A DNA stretch of 64,000 bases from Schlegelella_A sp038241255 (GTDB lineage: Bacteria > Pseudomonadota > Gammaproteobacteria > Burkholderiales > Burkholderiaceae_C): NCBI GenBank assembly GCA_038241255.1, contig JBBRFW010000005.1, positions 1 through 64,000 on the forward strand, given 5' to 3'. The notes under the pieces were generated by a model. It saw only the letters and a list, made by a program, of their open reading frames with translations. It was not told where the DNA came from and did no database searches. The translations under genes were made by a program, and so were the position numbers. Below, piece after piece: positions 1 through 7,109 of this stretch (position 1 is the stretch's first letter; each line of letters starts with the position of its first letter).

Positions 1-38
1 GCGCCGGTGCTAGTGTCCTGTCCCCACGCGCGCTGATC

Positions 39-716
39 ATGGCCACCCGAACGAAGAAACCGCGGCGCACCGCCGAGCGGATCCTGGACACGACGCTCGA
101 GCTCTTCAACCGCTTCGGCGAGCCGAACGTCTCGACGACGCTGATCTCGGCCGAGCTGGGCATCAGCCCCGGCAATCTTTACTACCACTACCCCGCCAAG
201 GAAGAGCTGATCACGAAGCTCTACGACCGCTACGACGCCGCCCTCACCGAACTGTTGCGCGCCGCCGACGGCGTGACTGACGTCGAGGACGCCTGGCTCT
301 TCTTCCACATGCTCTTCGAGCTCATGGGCTCGTACCGCTTCCTCTACCGCGACCTCAACGACCTGCTCTCGAACAACCGCAAGCTCGAGAGCCACTTCCA
401 GTTCGTCCTGCAGCGAAAGACCCGCGCTGTCCTGTCCGTCCTCGATGGCATCGCCGCCGGCAGCGGCCTGTCGATCGCGGCGCGCGACGCCGAGCCGGTG
501 GCGACGGCGATGGTCGTCGTCCTGACGTACTGGCTGAGCTTCGAATACGTGCGCGATCCGCGCAAGGCGCTCGAGCCTGAAACCGCCAGCGCCGCCCTCT
601 CGCGCGGCGTCTTCCACGTGCTGTGCCTGCTGCTGCCCTATCTCGACGACGCTCAGCGCGAACACCTGCGCGCGCTCGCCGATCGCTACATGACTACCCC
701 CGAAGGAGGAGACTGA
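39..716 (+). CDS. TetR/AcrR family transcriptional regulator
   Basis: A 225-residue protein with an N-terminal helix-turn-helix of the TetR type at about residues 10-60; the recognition-helix region reads GISPGNLYYHYPAKEELI, a classic TetR signature. The C-terminal 150 residues are helical and variable, as expected for a ligand-binding and dimerisation domain, so the effector is unknown. Its stop lies 1 bp before the ATG of the next gene, whose GGAGGAG ribosome binding site sits inside the end of this gene. The two are therefore probably co-transcribed. Regulation of the downstream gene, or autoregulation, is inference. Confidence 0.9.
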   Translation: MATRTKKPRRTAERILDTTLELFNRFGEPNVSTTLISAELGISPGNLYYHYPAKEELITKLYDRYDAALTELLRAADGVTDVEDAWLFFHMLFELMGSYRFLYRDLNDLLSNNRKLESHFQFVLQRKTRAVLSVLDGIAAGSGLSIAARDAEPVATAMVVVLTYWLSFEYVRDPRKALEPETASAALSRGVFHVLCLLLPYLDDAQREHLRALADRYMTTPEGGD

Positions 717-717
717 C

Positions 718-1503
718 ATGGCCAAGTGGACCGCCTTTCAACACGACGCCGACGCGTACAGCTACGACGCGGCGACGCTCAGGAAGAAGTGGGCGCGTCT
801 GCACGCCGGCGACGCCGAGACGCTGCCGAAGGACGACCATGTGCTCGCCGCCTGGCAGCACTTCCATGCCGGCGAGTTCCAGAAGGCGAGCGAGGCGGGG
901 CTCAAGCTGCACGCGGCCGGCGCGAGCGGCGCGATGACGGTCGCGAACAAGGCGCAGGCGATCTACGCGACCTACCTCGAGGGCAGTGAGAAGGCCAAGC
1001 TCGCCCTCCTGCTCGAGGTCGCGGGGCGTGCCGAGGCCCGTGCCGGCGAGGAGCCGAAGGAAGCCAACGCCTGGTATTGCATGGCCTACGCGCTCGGCCG
1101 CTACAGCCAGGGCATCAGCATCGCCAAGGCACTGGCGCAGGGGCTCGGCGCGAAGGTGAAGAACGCGCTCGAGACGACGATCCGGCTCTCGCCCAGGCAT
1201 GCCGATGCGCACATCGCGCTCGGCGCGTTCCACGCCGAGGTCATCGACAAGGTCGGCTCGCTCCTGGGCCGCACCCAGGGCGCGAGCAAGGACGCCGGGC
1301 TGCTGCACTACAAGACCGCGCTCAAGCTCAACCCAACGTCGGCGATCGCCATGATCGAATACGCGAACGGCCTGGTCATGCTCGAAGGCGACAAGCGAAT
1401 GAAAGAAGCCACCCAACTATACGAGGATGCGGCAGCGTGCGAGCCGCTCGATGCCACCGAGCGGCTTGACGTCGAGATGGCCAAAGCTGAGCTCGAGGAC
1501 TGA
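718..1503 (+). CDS. TPR-like helical-repeat protein of unknown function
   Basis: A 261-residue soluble protein without signal peptide or membrane segment. It is rich in alanine and helix, and contains pieces resembling tetratricopeptide repeats, for example around residues 155-170 (ALETTIRLSPRHADAHIALG) and 195-220 (YKTALKLNPTSAIAMIEYANG). Such repeats usually bind proteins. It begins one base after the stop of the TetR gene, with a strong GGAGGAG site upstream, which suggests a shared transcript. No enzymatic motif is visible and no specific function is proposed. Confidence 0.8.
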   Translation: MAKWTAFQHDADAYSYDAATLRKKWARLHAGDAETLPKDDHVLAAWQHFHAGEFQKASEAGLKLHAAGASGAMTVANKAQAIYATYLEGSEKAKLALLLEVAGRAEARAGEEPKEANAWYCMAYALGRYSQGISIAKALAQGLGAKVKNALETTIRLSPRHADAHIALGAFHAEVIDKVGSLLGRTQGASKDAGLLHYKTALKLNPTSAIAMIEYANGLVMLEGDKRMKEATQLYEDAAACEPLDATERLDVEMAKAELED

Positions 1504-1516
1504 AGCGAACCCGACC

Positions 1517-2098
1517 ATGAGAGCGTTCTTCTCCCTTCTCCCCGCCCTGGTTCTCGTCGGCTGCACGGGCACCGGCCCGCCCGCGGCGGTTCCGGTCCCG
1601 GTCGCGGTGCCAGCGGCCGGCGGCCCGCCGGTCGCCGCGGCGCCGGCGCCGCCGAGCGCCCCCGCACTCACGGCGTCGGCGCAGCGGACCGCGATCGTCT
1701 CGAGCCTCGCGGTGGAGCGCCAGTGGCTCTCGTCGTGGTTCAAGGGCACGCCGGTGGTCGTCGCGCAGGGCAACGACGGCGCGGTCATGGTCGAGGTTCC
1801 GCGTCAGTTCTGCTTCGAGCGTGGCAAGGACGCGTTGAAACCCGCGCTGGTCGCCGTGCTCGACAAGGTCGCCGAGACCCTCAGGCGGGTGCCGCTCGCC
1901 GAGCTGCATCTCGTCGCGGCGCCGGGCGACGTCGCCGTCGCCACCGCGGCGGGCGGCGCCCCGCTCGGCCTGCAGCGTGCGAGCCGGGTCGAGGACCACC
2001 TGCGCACCCGCGGCGTTGCGGCGGCGCGGATGAGCAAGCCCGCGGTCGCCCCAGGCGCGGCGGTGCAGTTGCGGATCGAACCCGCCTCGCCCGCCTAA
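1517..2098 (+). CDS. Proline-rich lipoprotein with an OmpA-like C-terminal part
   Basis: A 193-residue protein with a short hydrophobic leader ending in the lipobox LVGC (cysteine 16), so it should be lipid-anchored and face the periplasm. A proline/alanine/valine linker follows. The second half, around the segment QFCFERGKDALKPALVAVLD, resembles the start of an OmpA peptidoglycan-binding fold, but the usual NxxLSxxRA motif is not clear. The ATG at 1517 is chosen over in-frame codons upstream because the lipoprotein signal begins exactly there. It lies 13 bp after the TPR-like gene and may belong to the same transcript. The OmpA relation is tentative. Confidence 0.7.
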   Translation: MRAFFSLLPALVLVGCTGTGPPAAVPVPVAVPAAGGPPVAAAPAPPSAPALTASAQRTAIVSSLAVERQWLSSWFKGTPVVVAQGNDGAVMVEVPRQFCFERGKDALKPALVAVLDKVAETLRRVPLAELHLVAAPGDVAVATAAGGAPLGLQRASRVEDHLRTRGVAAARMSKPAVAPGAAVQLRIEPASPA

Positions 2099-2220
2099 GG
2101 GCCAGCTAAGGGAGGGGCTCGCGCCGGTCGCGCACGCCGATTGCTCGGAACGCAGTCGTCCGCCACCGGAAGGCCGCGCACCGCCCGGCACCGTGGCTCA
2201 GCCGGCCAACGTCGAACCCC

Positions 2221-3729
2221 ATGCATTGTCGTCTTGCCCAGTGGCGGATCCGCGCCGTCGTCCTCTCGCTCGGGCTGCTTCTGGCCGCTGCCGATTCGCT
2301 CGCCGCCGGCGATGCCTTGCCTGCCGCGGTGGCGGCGATCCTGCGCGGCTCGGGGCTGCCGGCGAAGAGCTTCGCCTTCGACGTCCGCGCGGTCGACGGA
2401 GCCGACGCGGCGCCACTGCTCGCCTATCACGCCGACCAGGCGGTCCTGCTCGCGTCGACGATGAAGGTTGTCACCTCGCTGGCGGCGCTCGACCTGCTCG
2501 GCCCCGGGCACCGCTGGCGCACGACGGCCTACGCGACGGGGCCGGTGGTCGGAGGCCGGCTCGCGGGCGATCTGGTCATCGTCGGCGGCCCCGTTGGCCT
2601 CACCGGCAACGAGCTGCGGCGCTGGTTCGCGCAGATGCGCGCGGAAGGAGTGCAGACGATCGCCGGCAAGATCGTCCTCGACGACGTCGCGCTCCTGCAC
2701 GAGCGCGACCCCAAGCAGGCGCGCGCGACCGAGGAGGAGCGCGCGCCCGACGCGCCGATCGATGCTCGCACCTACAACCTTGGCAAGCTCCTCGTTTCTG
2801 TGATGCCGGGCAGCGGCGAGCGCGCGCTGATCGCCGTGAAGCCCAAGCCGGCCAACGTCGTCATCGTCAACGACGTGCTCATGGGCGGCGGCTGCGCGGC
2901 CTGGGCGCGCTGGAAGACGGCCGACGAGGTCGGCGCCGGCCCGCCGCTGCAGCTGTGGGTGCGCGGGCGCTGGCGCGCCGACTGCAGCCGCGACGACATC
3001 GCCTACGTCGCGCCGCCGCCGCGGGGCCGCCTCGAGCCCCAGCTCGGCGCCGGGCCGGCGCTGCCGGTGAGCGCGCCGAAGATGGTCGCCGAACTCTGGG
3101 CCGAGGCAGGCGGCGCGCTGCGCGGCCATGTCGTCGAGCGGGAGTCGGCGGCGCCGCGGCCGCATGCGGCGCGCTGGTCGAGCGAGCTGCTGACGCCCGT
3201 CGGCGAGGTCTTGCGCGAGATGAACAAGACCAGCAACAACGAGGCCGCGCGCAGCGTGCTGCTCTCGCTCGCGCCCGGCGGCGATGCTGCCGCGGGCGGC
3301 CTCAGCGTCGGCGCGCTCAAGGCTGCGCAGGAGCGGATGCGCGGCTGGCTGCGCACGCAGGGCCTTCACGACGGCGACATCACCGTCGTTCTCGGCTCGG
3401 GCCAGTCGCGCGCCGAGCGCGGCAAGCCGAGCGCACTCGTCGACTTGCTCCGCAACGCCTGGCGCAGCGCCGGCTCGCAGACGCTCGTCGATTCGCTGCC
3501 GATCGCCGGCGTCGACGGCACGCTGGTGCACCGGATGAAGAGCGGTGCCGCGACCGGTCGCGCCTACCTCAAGACCGGAACGCTCTCGGACACGCGCGCG
3601 CTGGCCGGCTACGTGCGCGCGAAGAGCGGCCGCGTCTACGCCGTGTCGATGATCGTCTCCGGCCCGGACGCGGCCAGGGGCAGGCCGGCGCTCGACTTGC
3701 TGATCGAGTGGGTGGCGCGGGCCGGATGA
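2221..3729 (+). CDS. dacB: D-alanyl-D-alanine carboxypeptidase/endopeptidase, PBP4 type (S13 family)
   Basis: A 502-residue protein with a signal peptide of about 29 residues. It carries the three penicillin-binding motifs of peptidase family S13: STMK at 79-82 (nucleophile Ser79), SNN at 338-340 and KTGT at 451-454. The long insertion between the first two motifs is typical of PBP4. It would act in the periplasm, removing the terminal D-Ala of peptidoglycan pentapeptides and cleaving cross-links. The size fits the family (about 480-500 residues). It converges with the acyltransferase gene, with 18 bp between the two stops. Confidence 0.92.
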   Translation: MHCRLAQWRIRAVVLSLGLLLAAADSLAAGDALPAAVAAILRGSGLPAKSFAFDVRAVDGADAAPLLAYHADQAVLLASTMKVVTSLAALDLLGPGHRWRTTAYATGPVVGGRLAGDLVIVGGPVGLTGNELRRWFAQMRAEGVQTIAGKIVLDDVALLHERDPKQARATEEERAPDAPIDARTYNLGKLLVSVMPGSGERALIAVKPKPANVVIVNDVLMGGGCAAWARWKTADEVGAGPPLQLWVRGRWRADCSRDDIAYVAPPPRGRLEPQLGAGPALPVSAPKMVAELWAEAGGALRGHVVERESAAPRPHAARWSSELLTPVGEVLREMNKTSNNEAARSVLLSLAPGGDAAAGGLSVGALKAAQERMRGWLRTQGLHDGDITVVLGSGQSRAERGKPSALVDLLRNAWRSAGSQTLVDSLPIAGVDGTLVHRMKSGAATGRAYLKTGTLSDTRALAGYVRAKSGRVYAVSMIVSGPDAARGRPALDLLIEWVARAG

Positions 3730-3747
3730 GAAAGCGGGGTGTTGCCG

Positions 3748-5196
3748 TCACGGGCTCACGACCTCACCCCACGGCAGCATCAGCGCCAGCAACAGCAGCT
3801 TCTCGAATTCGGGCTCGAAGTGGTCGATGATCGCCTGGGGATCGGCACAAAGCGCCTCGTCGGTCACGAGGCCGAACTGCACGCCGCCGCCGTACGACAG
3901 GATGCTCACGCCGACGCCGATGTCGCCCGAGGCGGGCACCCAGAACATCGTCTGGCGCAAGGTCGAGCCGCAGAAGGTGAGCGGCTCCGCCGGGCCGGGC
4001 ACGTTGGTCATGACGGCGGTGGCCTTCTTCGCGAACAGGCCGAGGATCGCGTCCTGCAGCGGCTGCACCATCTGGCCCGCGACGGCGAGCAGTGCGAACG
4101 CGAGCAGCGGCTGGTAGCTCGCCTTCAGCGCGTTCATCCGAGCGCGCACCGACAGCAGGCGCCCGACCGGATTGTCGATGCCGATCGGCAGCACGAGCGG
4201 CGCCAGGCCAAAACGGTTGCCGAGCTGCCCAGCCTGCGCGAGCGGGCGCAGGTTGATCGGCACCATGGCGCGAATCTCCTGGCCTGAGGGATCGTCGCCC
4301 TTGTCGCGCAGCCACGCGCCGATCGCGCCGGCGACGCAGGCGAGCAGCACGTCGTTGACCGAGCCGCCGAGCGCCTTGCCGATCGCCTTCACTTCGGCGA
4401 GCGCGATCGGCTCGCCCCAGGCGACGCGCTTGTCGCCGCTCGGCTTGCCCTTGAGCCGGGTCGGCGAATCGTCGGCCATCAGCGCCATCGCGGCGAAGTC
4501 GCTGATCACCTTGGCGCCGAGGCGCGCATGGGCGATCGTTCCGGCGAGCCCCTGCTGCGGATCGACGAGCGCCTGGAGCGCGCGCGTGATCGCCGCCTCG
4601 GCCAGCGTCGCCGCCTTTGCCGACAGCCCGCCGAGCGGCTTCAGCACCGCCTCAACGAGCCAGTCGTCGCCGTCCTCGGCGATCTCCTCGCGGCGTTCGC
4701 GCCGCGGCGGCGCGGGGCCGCCGTCGGTGATCGCCATCATCACCGAGATCAGGGCGATGCCGTCGCCGATGCAGTGATGGACGCGCGCGATTAGCGCGCT
4801 GCCGCCCTCGTAGTGTTCGACAAGATGGAATTGCCAGAGCGGCCGCTTCGGGTCCAGCGGCGTGCTCGCGAGCACGCCGACGTGCTCCTGAAGCGCCGCG
4901 CGTTCGCTCTGGCCGTCCCTGAGCAACAGTGCGTCGCGAACGACGTGGCGATGGATGTCGAAGCCATCGTCGTCGCACCAGTGTGCGCCGCTCGCATCGC
5001 GGAGGACGGCCTGGCGGAAGCGCGCGTAGCGAAGGAGCTTGTCCTCGACGCGGCGGCAGAGCGTCCCGTAATCGAGCGCGGGTGTCAGCAGCCAGACGCC
5101 GACGATCATCATCAGGTTGACGTCGTTGTCCATGCGCAGCCACGCGGTGTCAACGCGCGCCATGCGCTCGCGCGCGGAAGGCGGAATCTTCGTCAT
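3748..5196 (-). CDS. Wax ester synthase/diacylglycerol acyltransferase (WS/DGAT)
   Basis: A 482-residue protein of the bacterial WS/DGAT family, which uses acyl-CoA to esterify fatty alcohols or diacylglycerol into storage wax esters or triacylglycerol at the inner membrane. The catalytic HHxxxDG motif is present as HHCIGDG at 140-146. The C-terminal half has the conserved NDVLLACVAGAI segment and the NVPGPAEPL segment typical of the family; length is normal. It is transcribed away from an acyl-CoA-binding protein gene 109 bp away, a sensible partner since both handle acyl-CoA. A CGT microsatellite lies just upstream of its start and no strong ribosome binding site is visible. Wax versus triacylglycerol preference cannot be told from sequence. 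Confidence 0.92.
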   Translation of the reverse strand: MTKIPPSARERMARVDTAWLRMDNDVNLMMIVGVWLLTPALDYGTLCRRVEDKLLRYARFRQAVLRDASGAHWCDDDGFDIHRHVVRDALLLRDGQSERAALQEHVGVLASTPLDPKRPLWQFHLVEHYEGGSALIARVHHCIGDGIALISVMMAITDGGPAPPRRERREEIAEDGDDWLVEAVLKPLGGLSAKAATLAEAAITRALQALVDPQQGLAGTIAHARLGAKVISDFAAMALMADDSPTRLKGKPSGDKRVAWGEPIALAEVKAIGKALGGSVNDVLLACVAGAIGAWLRDKGDDPSGQEIRAMVPINLRPLAQAGQLGNRFGLAPLVLPIGIDNPVGRLLSVRARMNALKASYQPLLAFALLAVAGQMVQPLQDAILGLFAKKATAVMTNVPGPAEPLTFCGSTLRQTMFWVPASGDIGVGVSILSYGGGVQFGLVTDEALCADPQAIIDHFEPEFEKLLLLALMLPWGEVVSP

Positions 5197-5207
5197 TCGC
5201 GGCGTGG

Positions 5208-5230
5208 CGTCGTCGTCGTCGTCGTCGTCG
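5208..5230. repeat. CGT trinucleotide repeat (about 7.7 copies)
   Basis: An uninterrupted run of CGT units lies between the divergent WS/DGAT and acyl-CoA-binding protein genes, starting 12 bp upstream of the WS/DGAT start codon. On the minus strand it would be in the 5' untranslated leader of that gene; read in frame it gives consecutive GAC codons, but no start codon lies upstream before a stop, so it is not an N-terminal extension. Unit-number changes could alter leader spacing. Confidence 0.85.
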
Positions 5231-5305
5231 AGGGGCCGTCAAGATGCTGGCTAACATCGGCGCAGTCAATCGCGACTTTCACTACGACCTCACGAAGGAG
5301 AGACC

Positions 5306-5560
5306 ATGGCCGACCTCCAGGCGAAGTTCGAGCAAGCCGTCATCGATTCGAAGAGCCTCCCGGAAAAGCCCGACAACACGACGCTGCTCAAGCTCTACGC
5401 GCTCTACAAGCAGGCATCGAGCGGCGACGCCGACGGCAAGCGGCCGGGCTTCGGCGACATGGTTGGTCGCGCCAAGTGGGACGCCTGGAACAGCCTGGCC
5501 GGCGAGTCGAGCGACCAGGCGAAGCAGGCTTACGTCGACCTCGTCGAATCGCTGAAGTGA
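5306..5560 (+). CDS. Acyl-CoA-binding protein (ACBP family)
   Basis: An 84-residue protein matching the ACBP fold along its length: a four-helix protein of about 85-90 residues that binds medium- and long-chain acyl-CoA in the cytoplasm. The characteristic YALYKQASSGD segment at about residues 31-41 and the KWDAWNSLAG segment at about 57-66 are both present. A strong AAGGAG site precedes the ATG by about 7 bp. It is divergent from the WS/DGAT gene, suggesting it buffers or delivers acyl-CoA for neutral lipid synthesis; that functional link is inference. Confidence 0.93.
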   Translation: MADLQAKFEQAVIDSKSLPEKPDNTTLLKLYALYKQASSGDADGKRPGFGDMVGRAKWDAWNSLAGESSDQAKQAYVDLVESLK

Positions 5561-5583
5561 CATTGCCGCACTGAGCGACGCAA

Positions 5584-5637
5584 TGTCATCCTGACCAAAG
5601 CGAAGGATCCGGTACGTATCGACGAAGGATCTCGTCG
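5584..5637. repeat. Intergenic repeat-like element with small hairpin
   Basis: Between two convergent genes lies a sequence containing GTCATCCTGACCAAAGCG followed by AAGGATCC and, after a short gap, a second CGAAGGATCT. It resembles a short intergenic motif that recurs in many bacterial genomes. The second half forms a 6-bp stem (CGACGA at 5620-5625 pairing with TCGTCG at 5632-5637) with a 6-nt loop. It may act as a weak bidirectional terminator; no U-tract is present. Its dispersed-repeat nature is from memory of similar motifs and cannot be shown in one window. Confidence 0.4.
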
Positions 5638-5649
5638 CCGGCCGCTGGG

Positions 5650-5991
5650 CTACTGCTTCTTCGCCGACGACTTCCCCGCAGGCTTCTTCTTCGTCGAAGT
5701 CGCCCCGGCGAGCAGCGCGTCGACGTTCTCCTCGATCTCGGCCTCGATGCGCCCGCGAAAGGCGCCGAGCAAGAGGCCAAGCCGGGCGGTCAGGTCAAAC
5801 GAGTCCGCATCGACCATGAGCCGCCCGTCGACGCCGGCGCGCTTGAACTCGACGACGTCGCTCGTCTCGCCTTCGATCACCGTGCACTCCAGCCCGAATT
5901 TGTGCTCGGCCGCTTCGGCCCATTGCCAGGCAGTCTTGCGCGCCTTGGCAAGGCCGAGGCGATGTTCGCGCCGGATGTGGATGTCGGCCAT
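5650..5991 (-). CDS. Polyhydroxyalkanoic acid system family protein
   Basis: A 113-residue protein resembling the PHA-system family found in proteobacterial PHA producers: it opens MADIHIRREHRLGLAKARK, has a central FGLECTVIEGETSDVVEFKRAG stretch in the order expected, and ends in a lysine/alanine tail similar to PHA-granule regulators. Members are thought to associate with PHA granules or their regulation, but biochemistry is limited. It converges with the acyl-CoA-binding protein gene. Together with a phasin-like gene at 44.0 kb it indicates a PHA-storing host. Confidence 0.8.
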   Translation of the reverse strand: MADIHIRREHRLGLAKARKTAWQWAEAAEHKFGLECTVIEGETSDVVEFKRAGVDGRLMVDADSFDLTARLGLLLGAFRGRIEAEIEENVDALLAGATSTKKKPAGKSSAKKQ

Positions 5992-6018
5992 GTCGGCTCC
6001 GTGGTGAGAGGAACGAGC

Positions 6019-7092
6019 TTAGCGCTCGAGCGCTGCGCGCCGCTCGGCCGGCGCGAGCGCGGCGATCCGCCTGACCTCGTCGTAGAAGCGTGAGAAATCG
6101 CGCCCCTCGCGCTCGAATACACGCTCGAACGCGGGCACCAGGTCGGTGTAACTCGCGAGCACGCCGAACGCGGCGTTGTTGGCGCGCGCGAACCAGGCGT
6201 CGTAGCCGGCGTAGCCGCCCCAGCGCGACGCCTTCATCGCGGCATAGTCGGCGCGCAGCCGCGCCAGCGCGGCCACCTTTTCTTCGCGCTTGGCGGCGTC
6301 GCTCGCTGTGCTCGCGTAGAGGCGAGCCAGCTCGTCGCGGAAGCGCGTCGTCAGGGCGCGGAAATCGGCCCGGCGCGTTTCCGCGAGCTCGTACTCCGCG
6401 CGCGCCGACGCCGTGCCTCGCTCGGCGAGCCAGCGCTCGGCGCCGATCTTCTCGACCGCGCCTGCGAACGATTCGTTGAAGAGCGTGTCGCCGGGCGCGA
6501 AGGCGACCTGGTGCGCGAGCTCGTGGAAGACCAGCCGCGCCAGCTCGCCCTCCGGATAGCCGATAAAAGTGTTCAGCAGCGGATCGGCGAACCATCCGCC
6601 GGTCGGAAGTCGGCCGAGGGTCGAGTAGGCGGGCACCGGATACACCGCGACGTCGAGCCCGTCGTTGCGCAGCTCGGCGGCGAGCGCGTCCGCGCCCGCC
6701 TGCTGGTAGTAGCCGCGGTAGCCGACGCAGCCGACGATCGCGAAGCACCAGGTCTTCGGGACGAGGGAGAGCTCGGGCGCGGCGACGACGTTCCAGACCG
6801 CCGCGGGGCGAAGCAGGTCGGCGTAGCGCCGGTAACTCGCGTTGTCGGGCTCGCCGAGCTCGGCGACGGCGAAGTCGCGGATGCGTTGCGACAGCGCGAG
6901 GCGTTCTTTCAGCGCCGAGCTCGTCGCGGGGTCGTCGAGCCACCGCGGCACGGGCCGCGCCGCCTGCAGCAGCTCGAGGTGGCCGGTGACCGCACGCGCA
7001 TAGTAGCCGACCGTGCCGCAGCCCGAGGCGAGGCAGACCGTCGCGCCGGCGGCGACGAGCGTCGCCGCGATCCCGCCGATGCCCGCGGCCAT
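6019..7092 (-). CDS. Predicted aminopeptidase (PF10023-type), probable lipoprotein
   Basis: A 357-residue protein with the zinc metallopeptidase motif HELAH at 190-194 and a glutamate in NESFA (Glu207) in the place expected for the third ligand. The N-terminus is hydrophobic and ends LASGC (Cys25), fitting a lipoprotein signal, so the enzyme is probably periplasmic and membrane-anchored. Overall sequence fits the uncharacterised aminopeptidase family PF10023. The ATG at 7092 is chosen because it begins the hydrophobic leader; it follows the stop of the molybdopterin oxidoreductase by 17 bp, so the two genes are probably co-transcribed although no functional link is obvious. Confidence 0.85.
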   Translation of the reverse strand: MAAGIGGIAATLVAAGATVCLASGCGTVGYYARAVTGHLELLQAARPVPRWLDDPATSSALKERLALSQRIRDFAVAELGEPDNASYRRYADLLRPAAVWNVVAAPELSLVPKTWCFAIVGCVGYRGYYQQAGADALAAELRNDGLDVAVYPVPAYSTLGRLPTGGWFADPLLNTFIGYPEGELARLVFHELAHQVAFAPGDTLFNESFAGAVEKIGAERWLAERGTASARAEYELAETRRADFRALTTRFRDELARLYASTASDAAKREEKVAALARLRADYAAMKASRWGGYAGYDAWFARANNAAFGVLASYTDLVPAFERVFEREGRDFSRFYDEVRRIAALAPAERRAALER

Positions 7093-7109
7093 GGTCCGGG
7101 CGCGCCGTC

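Noticed and set aside
5208..5230. CGT repeat considered as a CRISPR or coding extension
   Set aside because: No spacers, and the in-frame stretch upstream of the WS/DGAT ATG meets a stop with no start codon.
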